The notes: a model not told the origin generated them from the letters alone. 64,000 bases of DNA from Fomes fomentarius (GCA_022606135.1 JABYQN010000012.1:620001-684000), one strand, 5' to 3'; counted from the first letter of the stretch, positions 35,560-48,700 are shown. Numbers and translations are program-made.

Positions 35560-38500
35560 GTGCGATGATGGAATACGATGATGGGATACTATGTAGTTGG
35601 GTGGGGTCAACTTCTGACTAGTTCATGTACCCACTTACTGGCAATGCTCTTATTTCCTGCTGAGCAAATGTCAACCCGTATATACAGTTCCCAGAGGTTC
35701 CGTGATACCAGTGCTTTGAGTCAGAGCCTAGCCCAATACTATGCTCACGAGCGCGATTTTATGTAAGATTTTGACAATCACGTCCCTGAAATCGTTGACA
35801 CCCCTCGGTCGCAGCAGGAGGTAACGAGCTTTGTTTGTTTCCTGTATTTCCTTCGTCCATCCTGAGTTACTTCTAGCTCACTCGTACATGTGATATCTAC
35901 TATGCTCTTTCCGAGCTTTGTCACAGCAGAAGGGGGGCATGGCAGACAATTGGCCTAAGGGAACTTGTGTTCATGATCTGCTCTGCAAGCAGCATGGCAC
36001 GCGCTCAGTTGCGCTGGTCTGACGTCATATCCTGCCTCGCCTAGAATGGCAGCTCAAGCGCCCGAGGGCGCGCAAGTCACGTCAATATGGACAAACAACG
36101 CGTTCACTGCGGCTCAGCGCTCAACCTCCTGGTAGAGGCATCTCGCCACGTCAACTCTCGCGATCAACCATGCTCAGACAGTTCATGCCCAATTGGTCCT
36201 ACGATTCATTGTCTACGAAATTACCGTGATTTACAGTGTCTACCAGGAAAGATGGGTCAACGGACTGAGGCGATGACGCAGCAGTCGACGCGCCGGATTT
36301 TCCAACTTAGCCTGAGCAGTGAGTGGACCGAGTCACCGCAGCTTGAGCCTTTGCTTGGATATTCAACTGGTGTCAGCGACATTGGGCGGTAGACTGTGAA
36401 GACAGGTTAGTGTCTTGCACTGCACCAGCAAATCCTACACTCATTGTTGTGGTCTGGTCCCGGTGCAGACTTGAATGGTGCACTGTCAGTGGGTATGTCT
36501 TCAGTTAGTATGGAGACGGCTAGATTTCTGACATCTCTCACGGTCTTTGAAATGTGGAAATGTCGCTGGGGCAAGTGAATCGTCACTTCGACTGGGCATC
36601 TTGATCCACCCGGCCCCTCATATCCACCTGTCTTGGATTGTGAGATGTCGCCGCTCTTGCGTTGAGGGGCGCGCTACATACAAAACTTCAGTGCTTACCA
36701 ACGACAGTCTAGCTTGCACGAGGTGACTGCCCGACAAGCCACTCCAAGATCCGACAGAGCTCTATAGCGCCACATCCGGCACGGCGGTGCGTAATGCGCA
36801 CGATGTTATCTGCTCGACATGAGCGTGCCTTTGTCCTCGCTGATCTCCAGTGATTAGTATCTGGGAAGTCAGACGATGGATCATGCTGAATGGTGACAAG
36901 CGCGTGCATGGAGATTGCCCTCACGCCTCAAGGCTTGCGTATGTCGTGGCGGCTTCTCCCGCGCGTCCATGTCCCCGCCGCCTGCAGCAATGGCGATGGG
37001 CGATCTTGACAATGCTTATTTCTAATCGCTTTCCGCCCATCCTCCGCCTAATCTCGATGCATCTACCTGCACGCATGCACGCTCACTCCTGGCTGCAATA
37101 CAGCGCGCCGAGCAAGCTAATACCTCCACAATGGCTTTGCAATACAAATCCATACAGGACTAGTGCAACCGCCCTTCCGAACACGCCGACCTGGTCGTTC
37201 TGTTGTCCTGTGCGGTCCGGACGGCCAATGCAACATTTGCACTATCGCACAGAACTTGGAGCGCAGTGCTAGATTGGGCGAGGCATTCCTCCTATCGCTT
37301 GTGCCCTTCTCTCACGACAACGGTGCACTCATCCCCATCACGTCCCGCCCGGCGCTTCGCACAATACTCCTCCCGATGCCTCATGTCACTCGCTGCGTAC
37401 ACGTTGCAATCACATTATCGTCTTCTCCTTTTTTTTTCGGAGATCTCCCGATCGCATGATCTCTCTCGCACTTTTACATCTCTACCGGCGCTCCTCGCTG
37501 CCGGCATTCTGTTCTGGTCTTTCTGTTCCGTCGGTCCTGCATTGCAGTCCTACGGGGGCATGCCATGAGGCAGCCGCTGGGCGACGGTGGCCAGCGTCCT
37601 TGATGCTCGATACTCGAAGGCCGATATCGCGGTGTGGTATCTCGCCAATGGCGTGTCGAGTGCCTTGAACGTGTACGGAGATCCATCACTTTGGCTGCCC
37701 ATGAACGAGGAGAAGAAAGCGACGCGGGAGCGACTTTCCGAAGGGGTAATGTTCTCTCCCGGTGCGACCCTGCGGAAGTCGCTAGTCGTTGATCCTTCTC
37801 CATCCTTCTGTTCGGTCACCTGGCCGCCCACCATTCGCAGAGCGTGCATTTTTGACCAGAAGCAACCAGGCCGCGTCATCAATCCCCCCATGTACTCTGA
37901 CTACATCGTTCAGTCAGTGCGGACAAGGAGCGGAACTGCGCAGGAGGCCTGCTCGCGTTTCGCCCCGGTATCCCGCTGTCCCAGTCACGGGCTTACGGCT
38001 CTGAATGAAGTGAGCCTTCGAGATGCGGGGGGGAAGACCGGGAGTTTGTGCGGGTGCGTTAAAAATCTTTACACATGTTCAAATTTTATGGGATGCCGAC
38101 AACTCCGAAACCTTGCACTCACAGGACGGACATCTTGTATCCTCCCCCAGATCACCCCTAGTCAAGTGCACGGGCACGCGCCGCTAGGTTACGATCTCCT
38201 ACCGTAATCGGTGTCAGCCACCTCTACTTCGCGAGACTCAAGGTTAGGCAGAACTCGTTTGGGCATCTTCCCGTAACGCCATCGGCGCATGGACTGAGAG
38301 CTCCAGGGGTGCACCGAACGGTTCACATTCCCGGTTCTGAATAGACGAAGGTAAGCTGAGTTCCAAACCTGTCTGCGCACAAATAGGATGTCTGTAATGT
38401 CGGTGGAACTGACGTTGCGTCGAGACAAGCTCCCTGCAGCAACCGCGATGCGCCGTACGCCGCGCGACGACAACGCCTTGTCCTTTTACCGTAGAGGCGA

Positions 38501-41500
38501 TCCCAACGTGTGCGGAAGGTTACGGGGCTCGGGCAAGCGCGGCTATCCTCTACGAAATGCCGTTTCGAGCGTCCTACTGCTGGTTGCCAAAGACGTCATA
38601 CATGGCAGTCCGGCGCACAGACAATCGGGAGCAAGAATCTGCTCTCCGTCGAAGCTCTCCCTTCATGACGCGCCGACGTCCCGTACTGCTATTGGTGGCG
38701 CGAGACAGGTAATCGTTACTCCATCCCCGAGTCATTACACACACTATTGATCCCGCCTTGCGCCCGCCCAACGCTGATCCTCTGGTTGCTCTATCAGTTG
38801 CAAACTAGTGTCGCGCTCATATCGCATTATCCGTCCCTACCGGACACAGGTACCATGGCGCCCACCATAATACACCACCAACACGAGGTATAACGCGCGG
38901 TCTCCGAGCTAGTGTACATTATCGGCTCGTGTGCAGTGCCCAGCTTGTTCGTGACTCAACATGCACGCACACTACCAGGGGGACCGCCAGGCGCGCATCC
39001 CGACTTCCGGTCGGACGCGGTTGTCGTGTAGTGTCTTGTCTCTGCTTCTGCAGATCCGATCTTCAGCCAGTTGAAGCTGATACCATATGTGATACTGAAT
39101 CGGCCACTGCGGCACCACCACCGTAGACCGACGATCCTCCCGTTTTCGCCATAACGCGCCTACGGACGCTCTATCATCCGTCAAGTGCGAGCCGTGGGCC
39201 GTGATGACGTGAGAGAAGATGCTAGATGACCGATATTCGCCATCGCAAGTTGGTGTTGCTGCGAGCCTCAAGGCCTATGCAGCAATACCGCCGGTATCGC
39301 CAGCCTGCGCGACTGCTGGTGTGTCAGTGAGTGGTCGCTGACCGCTCCTGCGGTGCGGCCATGCGAGGCCCCAGCTGCATGCGGATGCGGATGCACGGCG
39401 TCCCGCAGTGCAAGTGCACGGTTGCGTTTGTGAACGTGTACGACTAGTGCTGGAAACGGTATGATTCGCAGTTACTCTCATATGTCTGTATGTCTGTATG
39501 TCACTCACCTGCACCATGTTCACGCAGCGCTGCCGCATTTCCCCAACCGGGCTACTCGCCCCTCCATCTGGTTGCATCCAGGTAGAAAATGAGGATCGAC
39601 GGGCTGCCACGACGCAGCCCCGCCACGCGCGCCGTGCCTCCGGTCTGGGGTTGTGTGGGGCAATGAAAGCTTGAATGCTCGAGCACTCCAGCGTGCATAA
39701 CCGGTACGTCAAGCAAGCCAAGGCAAGGGCCGCGTCTGCTTGTGTACATGCATCATCACCCACTGCGGTACTTGGGCACTGCCCGCATGCAGCACTGAAT
39801 GAGAATGCGATGTATTACTATTCCTATTGCTATTCTTGGGGCGGGGCGTGCATGACCTACTTATGTTATCGGTCCTGGGAGCGTTCGACTGCATGTCTTC
39901 GCAGATGTGAACAACGCTCCCGCGAACCTGCTCGGTACTACGTACGAATGACGATCCAGCTTGACTCGGAGCTTCTTCAAGGTCCTGCATGAGGAGTGGG
40001 GATCGACGACCGTCCGATGTCGCCGCCGGCTAGTAGGGCGTGTGCACAAAATCGGACATGGACAAGCACCGATGATCAGAACTCGACATCCGCACGTCCG
40101 TGAGCACGCTACGGTGTGCACTCGATTATTTATATTATGATCGTGAGTGGTACCATCATTGACTCGAGCTGTCAAAAAGAACAACTACCACGGATACTAG
40201 TAGTCGCCATCACACACGTACAAGTACAGGCTCGAGGCCTGAAGAAGCATAACAGTATTTGGAATTTAGCTAGTAGCAGTATACGTAACGACTAAACCGG
40301 CGGCGCACGACCTGTACATTACACACGCGCCCGGGTGCGACTATAGACTATAGTAGATTCTGATTATGTACGTTCTGCAGTACTGTTCGAAGAAGTGGAG
40401 CCTCCGACCGCGCGGCGGCAGAGAAGCCACACCAAAACTTCATCGTAGTAACGTGGTATACGTAGAAGGGGTGAAAATCTTGAGAATACGGCATTACAGC
40501 ACAATTTACAGCAATGAATACAAGCAGGGCACACGGTGGGCTTGGGAGGAATTCGAATTTCGAAGCAGTGGGGCTATCGACACAAGATTGCATTGGCTCG
40601 AGGACAGGAGACGCGGGGGTATAATGAACACACCAAATACTGCTAGTAGCTATGGACTATGCACAGGATGGGGGACACGAGGGGTACAAGAAAAAAGGGG
40701 TCCACACTCCTCTCCAGCTCCCAGCGATGCACACGAGGCAAGAAGGTGCTGGAGAAAAGGAGGATGCGACAAGAAGAACGTGAAGTGGATAAATATCTAT
40801 TCTGAAATTGGTGGGACTTGATTTGCGAAGCCCTTCGCGTTTGGTTTCTGCTGCTCGTCGCTCGTACACGGTGGAGATAATTTCAAGAGAGATCGGGAAC
40901 GGGAGATTGCGGCTCGTGCTCGTGGGGGAGACGGAAATGGATATCGGGACTCGGAAGAGAGGAGAGAGAGAAGGAACAGGCAGGGAGAGGGAAGAGAGGA
41001 GCGAGTATGGATATAGTGGACAATGGCACGAGAGACGAGCTGGGAGGAATGGATGATAGAAGCGGGCGGAGAGGTACAGCGTGGGAGAGACGAGAGAGAA
41101 AACTATGACTATTGAAAACAATGGGAGGAGAAAGGAAGAAATGCTGGATGAATGATGACGATGCAAGCACGAGCGGGAAACTGGCAATGCAACGGACCGG
41201 GAACGCAGCAGGAGACAGAATGTGTGACGATCTACGTGGGGAAAACTTCGGCGGGATAGAGGAGCGTGATGAAAGCTTCGTGACGACGTTGAAGCGGACC
41301 CAAGATGACAAGAGGGCAAGATAAGGAACGAGAGGAAGAGGGGGAGATCGCGGGGGAGGGGGGAAGACACAGCCATATTACGCATAAGCCCATAATGAAT
41401 CATAGTGGGTGAGAGAGCAGGGAAGGAAATGCGGGGTGAAATGCTACATCGCGGATCGTCCATTACGCTTCTGTCCGTGGGGGGAGGAGAAGATGGATGC

Positions 41501-41591
41501 CAAGAGAGCGAGCCGGTGTTGGGAGCAGAGACTCAGAGTAAGGATGGGGCATAGGTAGGCATAATTGTGCTCGTCGCGACCCGCAGACACC
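35560..41591. other. Largest gene-poor region
   Basis: Six kilobases between catalase and the GATA factor without a supported gene. An open frame at about 37587-38207 (plus) has fairly coding-like codon use in its first third (VLDARYSKADIAVWYLANGV) but has no ATG, no partner exon and no recognised domain. The stretch 40650-41460 is purine-rich on the plus strand and lies just past the GATA stop on the same transcript strand, so it may be a long 3' UTR. A TATGTCTG duplication sits at about 39480-39496. No transposase or RNA gene was recognised. Confidence 0.4.
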
Positions 41592-44485
41592 TCAGAACGT
41601 GATCATGGCGTTGTTGTCGTACATGTCGTTCTGGTTCGGCATCTTCCACTCGTTCGGGAGCATCGGCGGGTGCAGCTGCAGGGAGCTCATCGGCGGTGAG
41701 TCCTCAGGTGGGATCATCGGAGGGTGCAAGTACGCAGCGAACAGCGCATCAGTGTCGTCGTTGCCCTGGACCATCGGCGGGTGGAAGAACATCGGCGAGT
41801 CTTCCGAGCCCGGCAGCCCTGGAGGGTGGGCATAGTTCGGTGAGCCATCCGGCGGAAGCATGGGTGGGTGCCAAGTACCGCCGCGAAGCATGTTGAACGA
41901 AGTGTAGGGCGTGAAGGGGAAGTCGACGGAGGAACGCTGCGAGTGCGAAGTAGACGACGACGCGGAGGTGTACGAATCCGAGTACGACGAGAACGAGACC
42001 GCAGACGAAGGCGGTTCGGACGCAGAGTCGTTGCTCAGCCGGCGGCGCTTGCTCGAGCGAGACTCCGAAACCGAGTCAGCATCGGAGGTATCGCCTGACG
42101 AAGAGAATGGCAGCGCGTCGTTGGGGATCGTATACACTTGCGAGAGGTAGTCAGGGTGGTAGGGTCCTGGGTACATCGAGACGCTCGAGTTGAACATATG
42201 GCTGCTGTAATGCATCTGACCATCATTCGAGCCAAGCGCACCCATAAGTTCCGACTGCATGGACGAGCGGTAGTCCATGTTGCCGTTCCCGTTCCCGTTC
42301 TCGTTGTACGACGTCTGCGTGGATGAGTCAGGCGCGAGCGTCGGCGTCGACTCCACAATGGGTGAAGCGCGGCGACTAGCACCCGGACTGGCCGATGGCG
42401 GGGTCTCCGAGGAACCATTTCCGACTCGACGAGCGTCATGACGAGCACGCTTGCGGATGACATCCGACTTCATGGAGATTGGGCGTGCCGAGCCGTGCAG
42501 CTTATAGCTATATTGGCCGTTAGTATTCGGAATCCTATGAACTCTCATGGTGGGCCACTTACTATAATCCGCAACTGCGAACGCGAAAGAAGGCTTCTGT
42601 GAGCGCTGGTAGAGACGCTTCGCGAAACCTTTACTCACGCATTACATACGGTCTTCCCCTCATCATCCTTGCGCCAAAGAGGAGTGGCAGTCGTGTGGCA
42701 GTTATAGCATTGCGCTAGGAGACATTGGGTGAGAAAGTGCGTAATATGCAGTGGCACCTTAGCACACTTACCAACAACTTCCTGGGATTCTTGGCGCGGT
42801 GCGGCTTGGGCGCGACCTTCGCCGTGATTGTTTCGCATGCTCTTGGGGCGGGGGCGCTTGTGCTAAGAACGTAATACGTCAGGGACACTCCAAGCAGCGT
42901 CGAATCCATGCGCAACGCACCAGTTTGCAGTACAATCCGCACGCGTTGCAGTTCAGCTCGTCGTTGAGACCGCGACGCCACAGGGGGGTGTGGGTGGCAC
43001 CGCAGTTCGAGCACTCGGCCTTGACGCCCCCGGGGGCGGAATTGCTGGTGCTATTTTGCTGCGAGGAGTTCACGGGTGTGGCGCTAGGACCAGTCGAGCG
43101 AGTGCTCACAGACTGTGTGCGTACGCTCAGAGACGGCCGTTTGCCAGTCGTGGTGGTGGTGGTGTGGGCGCCGGGGCCAGAGTTGGGACCGATGCGTGAG
43201 GGAGTGATCGTGCGGGGAACAACGTCCTCGACGATGCTGAGCCCCGAGGTGTTGCGGAGTGCGGAGGACTTAAGCATGCCGTCATCTTCAGAAGAGCACT
43301 CAGCGCGGGCGGTGTGGGGTAGGAATGGAGCGTCGGCGGTGGCGACCTTCATCTCGACGTCTTCCTGCGAGTCAAGACGGTCAGCGGGTCGCACATCGGA
43401 GTGATTATACCCTCCCGAGGACCAGCCGCCAGGGCTGTCGGCGTTAAGGAGTTCGTCGAGGGGTAGTTCTATGGTAGGGCGGACGATGCTGAAGCCGTCG
43501 GAAGCGCTGTTCGTGGTGAGGCCGACGCCTTCGCCGTAGTTCATTGGGTTCGTGACGGTGGGTGAGGGGTAGAGGAGGGCGGAGGGACCGAAATCGTTAG
43601 AGAAGAGGGAGGGGAAACGGAGGGAGGCGGTATGATACATCTGTTCTTTGTCGTGAGCGTCAGGCTTGGTTGTTGAAATCTTGCGGCCTCGTTGGGTGAG
43701 GGGTTGGTCCATGTCTTTGTCGTCGGCATCCTTCGTTGGTTCATCATTGTGGACGGTGGACCGAGTAGACGGGCGTCCGCGCCTGACCGTATCCTTGAAT
43801 TCCAGGGATGGCTTGAAGTCGGGCTTCTTTGGGATGACGGCGGAGGCGGTGATGGAGCAGGGCTGGTCGACGGAGAAGGTGAACTGCATGCGGTGGATGG
43901 TGCCGGGGCGGACATTCTGGGAGGCCTCGCGCTCGCGCTCCTTCTCGAGGGCACGTTGCTGCAGGAGCTCAGTGGAGTGGTTGCGCCTGAAGTCGGGCGC
44001 CTGCAGCTCCTCGATACTCCTAGCGACGGAATGCGGTCGCATTAGGAGACGAGAAAATTTGACTACGAGATCGGAAAAGGACAAAAACGCACCGGCCCTT
44101 CTCCTTGTCCAGCTTGTCGCTCATGCATTTCGACAGCTTCTTGAAGTCGCGCTTGGACTTGGCATTGTCGGTGTCGACCATGAGGTTCTGGAGATGCCAT
44201 AGCCTCCAGCTCAAGTTCTCGAGTCGCTGGCCCTGCTCCAGGAAGCTGGCGACCTTGGTACAGACCTTGGAAAAATTTTCGCGAGGTTACGAGGGGGGCA
44301 GAGTCGGAGTGGAGTGGGTACGCACCTTCCATGTCTTCGTCAGAGTGTCAGCATCGCTGAGGTTACTGAACGGCACGAAGGACTTGTTCCCCTGGGGTGG
44401 GAGAGCAGAGAGGTAAGCATTGTCGGCGGCTGGTGCGCATACAACGAGGACAGACTTTGAACTTGAGATTGAGAATGGAGGGCAT
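41592..44485 (-). CDS. GATA-type transcription factor with two zinc fingers and an AreA-like N-terminal domain
   Basis: A nuclear regulator. The ATG at 44485 starts MPSILNLKFK, spliced to GNKSFVPFSNLSDADTLTKT and then to ENLSWRLWHLQNLMVDTDNA and SKRDFKKLSKCMSDKL. That region matches the AreA/Nit2 N-terminal domain (PF08550, formerly DUF1752). Finger 1 is CSNCGATHTPLWRRG ... CNACGLYCKLHKRPRP; finger 2 is CYNCHTTATPLWRKD ... CNACGLYYKLHGSARP. Both are C-X2-C-X17-C-X2-C. The linker is short and Arg/Gln-rich and lacks the Cys cluster of siderophore repressors (SreA/Urbs1). A 12-nt exon (42574-42563) encodes CGLY in finger 2. A basic KRARHDARR region, a Ser-rich region and five HPP(M/G) repeats end the protein at TGA 41592. 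Nitrogen control is suggested by the N-terminal domain; another role is possible because of the second finger. Confidence 0.9.
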
Positions 44486-44793
44486 GGACTGGGCGTTAGC
44501 GGGAGCAGGAAGAGGAGAAGCAGAGATAGGACTTGGATCACAGAACGGTTATAGGGCAACCTCTCCCGACCAGCGTCTCTCTCCGCGGGGAGGCACAGCA
44601 ATGTCCGAAAAACGCGTCTAATAAGCCCACGTTGCATTTCCATTAACACCTTATAGTGCTTTCTATCGCTGCTTATCCCGCCCTTATCCCTCCTTCTTAC
44701 CGCTCTCCGTCCCGACAGCTCCGGGTTGTGATCCACCCAAGCACGGTCCGCCACCGTCGGCTCAGCTGTGCCTCAAACAGCTCGCTAGCGCAC
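44486..44793. other. Promoter region of the GATA gene
   Basis: About 300 bp upstream of the GATA start on the minus strand. A minus-strand TATAAGG lies near 44650-44656. The transposon-like element begins directly beyond, so it sits in or next to the upstream region of this gene. Confidence 0.4.
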
Positions 44794-45749
44794 TACACTG
44801 CCGCACAGATTACCAGTGGATTCCACCGGTCCACCCGCCCGGTGGATTCCGCGGTAACGCCATGTGGAATCCACTAGTCCGGCACACTAGTGGATTCCAC
44901 TGGTACGACTGGTGGATTCCCATGAGATGACCAGTGGACATGTTGAGAGGTTTGCCCAGGCAATCGGGTGGGGCACTGGCATCGCCTGGTAGTATACGTG
45001 GCATGTTCCATGCTAGTTGGTCTCATATGTACCCAACGCGAATTAGATATCATTATTAACATACAGCCATACACGATGATTGAGCCACAAATGGTCATGG
45101 TAGTACAAACTTCTACGAAGACTATGAAAGCATAGTTGCCAGCATGGCAAACGATTTTAGGTGTCGCCATATACATGTGCACATTGGGTGGATGCACAAC
45201 TCATGATTGTTGTCGAACTCAAACAGTCGGCATCGGGCTGAAGTAACAGTAGACGAGCTCACCGGTCACATTGGCCAGCCGCCAACAGTGTACCACACCT
45301 CCTTGAACCTGCCAATCCGATTGTGCATCCCTGCATTTTGTACTTGATGAGGAGACTTGATTGGCCACAGAATTGTCGGTCAGCGTAGGCAGATGAGATG
45401 GAAGGCTGAAGCAGCGAGGGTCTCAAATATCGAGATGGCAGTCGAGGTGAACGAACGGCAGGTTGAGCGCTCAAGGTCTTAGACTAAGACACGCTGGGGT
45501 CACTGAGCGGTGAGCCTGAAAATTTATACAAGTCTTACCACCGTGATGGATCCACTGGTCGTACTGGTGGAATCCAGGTGCTATGATGTGGCTACTGGAA
45601 TCCAGATGCCGCGGCATGTGGATTCCACTAATTTGCCGTACTGATGGATTCCGGGTGGATCGCACCGGGGATTCCAGGTGACGCTCATAGTGGATACCAC
45701 TGGTTCGCCTCTCCGCGTGGATTCCAACTGCACTTTGTGCGGCAGTGTA
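44794..45749. mobile_element. Non-autonomous DNA-transposon-like element with TIRs and subterminal repeats
   Basis: Two perfect 14-bp inverted repeats bound 956 bp: TACACTGCCGCACA at 44794-44807 and its reverse complement TGTGCGGCAGTGTA at 45736-45749. Both ends are flanked by CAC (44791-44793 and 45750-45752), a possible 3-bp target duplication; alternatively the TIR starts CACTGCC with a TA duplication. Clusters of a short motif, TGGATTCC or its complement GGAATCCA, fill the subterminal zones: five copies in 44815-44920 and about eight, some degenerate, in 45545-45730. Many sit in the palindrome GTGGATTCCAC. Subterminal arrays of this type are known transposase-binding sites in CACTA and hAT elements. 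No transposase is encoded. Superfamily is unassigned; CACTG ends suggest a CACTA/CMC relative. Confidence 0.75.
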
Positions 45750-48700
45750 CACGTGTTGTGGACAATGATTACTCTTTCGGCCCAAGCAGCATGCGCACGC
45801 ATGCGGTCCCAATGAAAGGCACCATTTTCCGCCGACGTCGCCCCGGCCCGCCAGCGCTGGCACCATCCCCCGAAAGGAACCTCTGACTCGGCCTCCTGGG
45901 CACGCCCCCTCCTACCAAACCAGTCCCCCATCAACACCAGGACGACTGCGCGAACCAGCCACACACGCATCTCCCAACGCTTCCTCCACCTTCACGTCCA
46001 CACACCGTGTACGTCCCAGAAGCCCCGGCATCGTCGCCTGTACGTGTTTGCAACCACGACGCCATCACTGCCGAGCGAACGACTCCGTTCTTCGTCGTTG
46101 CAGAAGAACGTCCGCCGTGATAGATCAGCTTGCCGGCGCGTTGTTCCCAACTCGCCGTCTCGGACAAGTCCTGATTGCAGCTTTCCTCGGCCACACCTTC
46201 CTCTCTCTCCAATATTGTGCATGTGCATCCTGACTCCGCCGCCTACGTTCCGAACTAATAGCCACACTTACCATTACTTTCGGCCTGATTGAGTCGACCC
46301 GCCGCGCACTGCCGGTCGTGCACCTGCGGCGTCCCGTCTCCTTCGTGCCGTGGGCCCGCAACAGAGTGCGCCACAATCGTTGACCCGGTCATCATTCGCC
46401 CTCGGCCGTCCTATCTGGAAGCTGGTCAGAGAAAGCCCGCACTGAGAACAATTTCAACAAATGCTGACACAGCTCGACGTACAGTCACGGGATGCCGAGG
46501 CTCCCAACGAGCTGCCTCAAGGCAGATCGCGCCATAAGCCTCCTGCCTCTTCGGGCAGTGTCTCGTACCAACGCCCTTTGCCCACAGCGACACGCAGCGC
46601 AACTGGGCATGTTCTGATCAGTCTCTCCTGGAATCCATGGCTGTTCCCGAGACCACTGATTGACCTGCCGCTCGCTAAGCCGTGCTCCGAACTGTGGAAC
46701 TCCTCCCCCATCAGCACCTCCAGCAGCCTAGAGGGGCGGAGAGGAAGGACCGGGCGGAAGGTTCAGTCAGTCTCGAGCTCTAGAGGTGAACCGTGACGCT
46801 CTCCAGTACACCACCTACCCTCTCCGTCCGGAATCTTGTGCGTCCCCACAGAGAAGAGATGCAGCGGAGCGCACACATGACCCTCTCGCCAAGGACGGCG
46901 CTGCGACTTCTCCACAATCTTTCATGAACGCCTGCGCCCCGATGGTGGCGACGTAAGTATTGCCCATGCACGCCCTCGCCCAATTGCGGCTGTTCTGCCC
47001 CGCGAGCGTCGAATGTGGTGTCGAATCAGAACAGAGAAGAGCCCCCATTTGACGTCTATGAATGGCGCTGTGAGAGGCTGTATTTTCAAACAGGCATGCC
47101 ATGACAGCACTAACAACTCGCGTTCTCACCAGAAGCGCTTCCTCGCCGCGCAACCTGGGGCCACAAGGCCCTCCTGCTGAGTGTTAGTTCGTCCCTACTC
47201 CACTGCGAACGTTGCGGACGCGCACCCGCGGCACCGCCATCCGTCCTGCAGGCCCTGAGATCCGACAGCTGACGCGCGCAATGACCGAGGAGAGCTTGAT
47301 AACGCCTGACAATCTACGCGACATACGCGACGCGCGTTATCACGTGTGAGAGTCTGGAAGAGGCTGGGAGCCCGGCGGGGAGCGCGGATCGGGCTGAATC
47401 TCGCGTTGGCCGCCAGCAGATCCAAAAGGTCGCGAGATCGCCATCGAGCACAATCGGCTTATGGTGGCAGATACACACGACCGCGCAACGAGCATGAAAT
47501 GAGGCTGGGGAGTGACGCCGCGGCTAGGACGAAGAAGATACAGCATAGGCCTTGTACTGTCTTCTAGCAGCCGGGCGACCCTGCAAGGCTGCACCATGAC
47601 GGTCGGTGCAGTGTCCGCGTCTTCCGCGTCTTGCTTCTGAACCTGATGGTGACCGCCCCCTGTTGCCGCTCGATGCAAGTAACACGCTCGCCACGCCTGA
47701 GCGGCGCGCAACGCGCCCCGAACCTCTTCAAAATTTGTTTCGGTTTCGGTCTCGGCGAGTCGGAGCTTGGCAGCAGAAGAGCTAAGGGGGCCGCGCGGCC
47801 GACGTGTCTGGAGACCTCGTTGTGCTCCATCCGACGCCGCTCTGGGAGCGTCGTGGTTTCTGTGGATTCATAGAACGAGTGCACGCTACGGCCGCGAGGA
47901 CGTCCCAAGGCACGACCTGTGATTGCGCTGGAATCCTTGGCCTTCGCGAGCGGCCTGAGTGAATTGGGCCATAGGCCCGGGCTTGCGCAGTGCACCCGAG
48001 CGTGAGCGAGAAGCCGCAAGATGTGCAGTGAATCGCGCGTTGGACGTATTCCATAGACAGCAGAAGCCTGAGTGATGGGTCGTGCGTACGGGCACCGTAG
48101 CACTTCGTGCTCTTGACTGTGGAGCTAGTATGAGGGCTGCAGTCTCCGTGGTCGAAAGTATATGCAAGCGTTTTCACAGGGGCAAGCACAGAGGAGGCAT
48201 AGCTACTCTTCCTAGACGGGCTTCGCAAGTCAGCAGAGGGGGAGTTGGTGGGAACGTAGACACGGTGCGGGATGCATCGAGATCAGCAGCCCCGTGGGCC
48301 ACTACGGCGCCATGATATGAGACATGACAGTGCGAGTGCCTGCGGATGGATCGTCTTGGGATGTTATGTAGCGCGCAGGAATGCCGGAGATACTGGGTGT
48401 AAGGCGGATGAGAATAGTTCGAGCTGCCTAAAGCGGTATAGGTGTGGTTGGCTGGGGAAGATGTGCTGAACGAAAGAAGCACGGCCAAAGATAGAGGGTG
48501 CTTCTCCAGACGTCAGATGCCAGGGATCGTGACCCATTGGTGCGGTGGCGTTGAGCTTAACGTAAGGGGATATGCAGGGGCGAGGTACGCATTGAAACTT
48601 TCTCTGCGTGAGGCTCTCAGGATCGACGTTGTTCAGACAACGAGGCTCGTAAGGCATCTACGTTGGCCAATGGTTTGGTAAGCTGACTAACAGGTCTGAA

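Noticed and set aside
37587..38207. A 206-codon plus-strand open frame.
   Set aside because: No ATG near its start, no partner exon and no domain; only the first third looks coding. Mentioned as a possible relic, not annotated as a gene.
40657..41463. A 268-codon minus-strand open frame downstream of the GATA stop.
   Set aside because: It is a low-complexity Ser/Leu/Pro translation of a pyrimidine-rich strand, on the same strand as and just beyond the GATA stop. A long 3' UTR is more likely.
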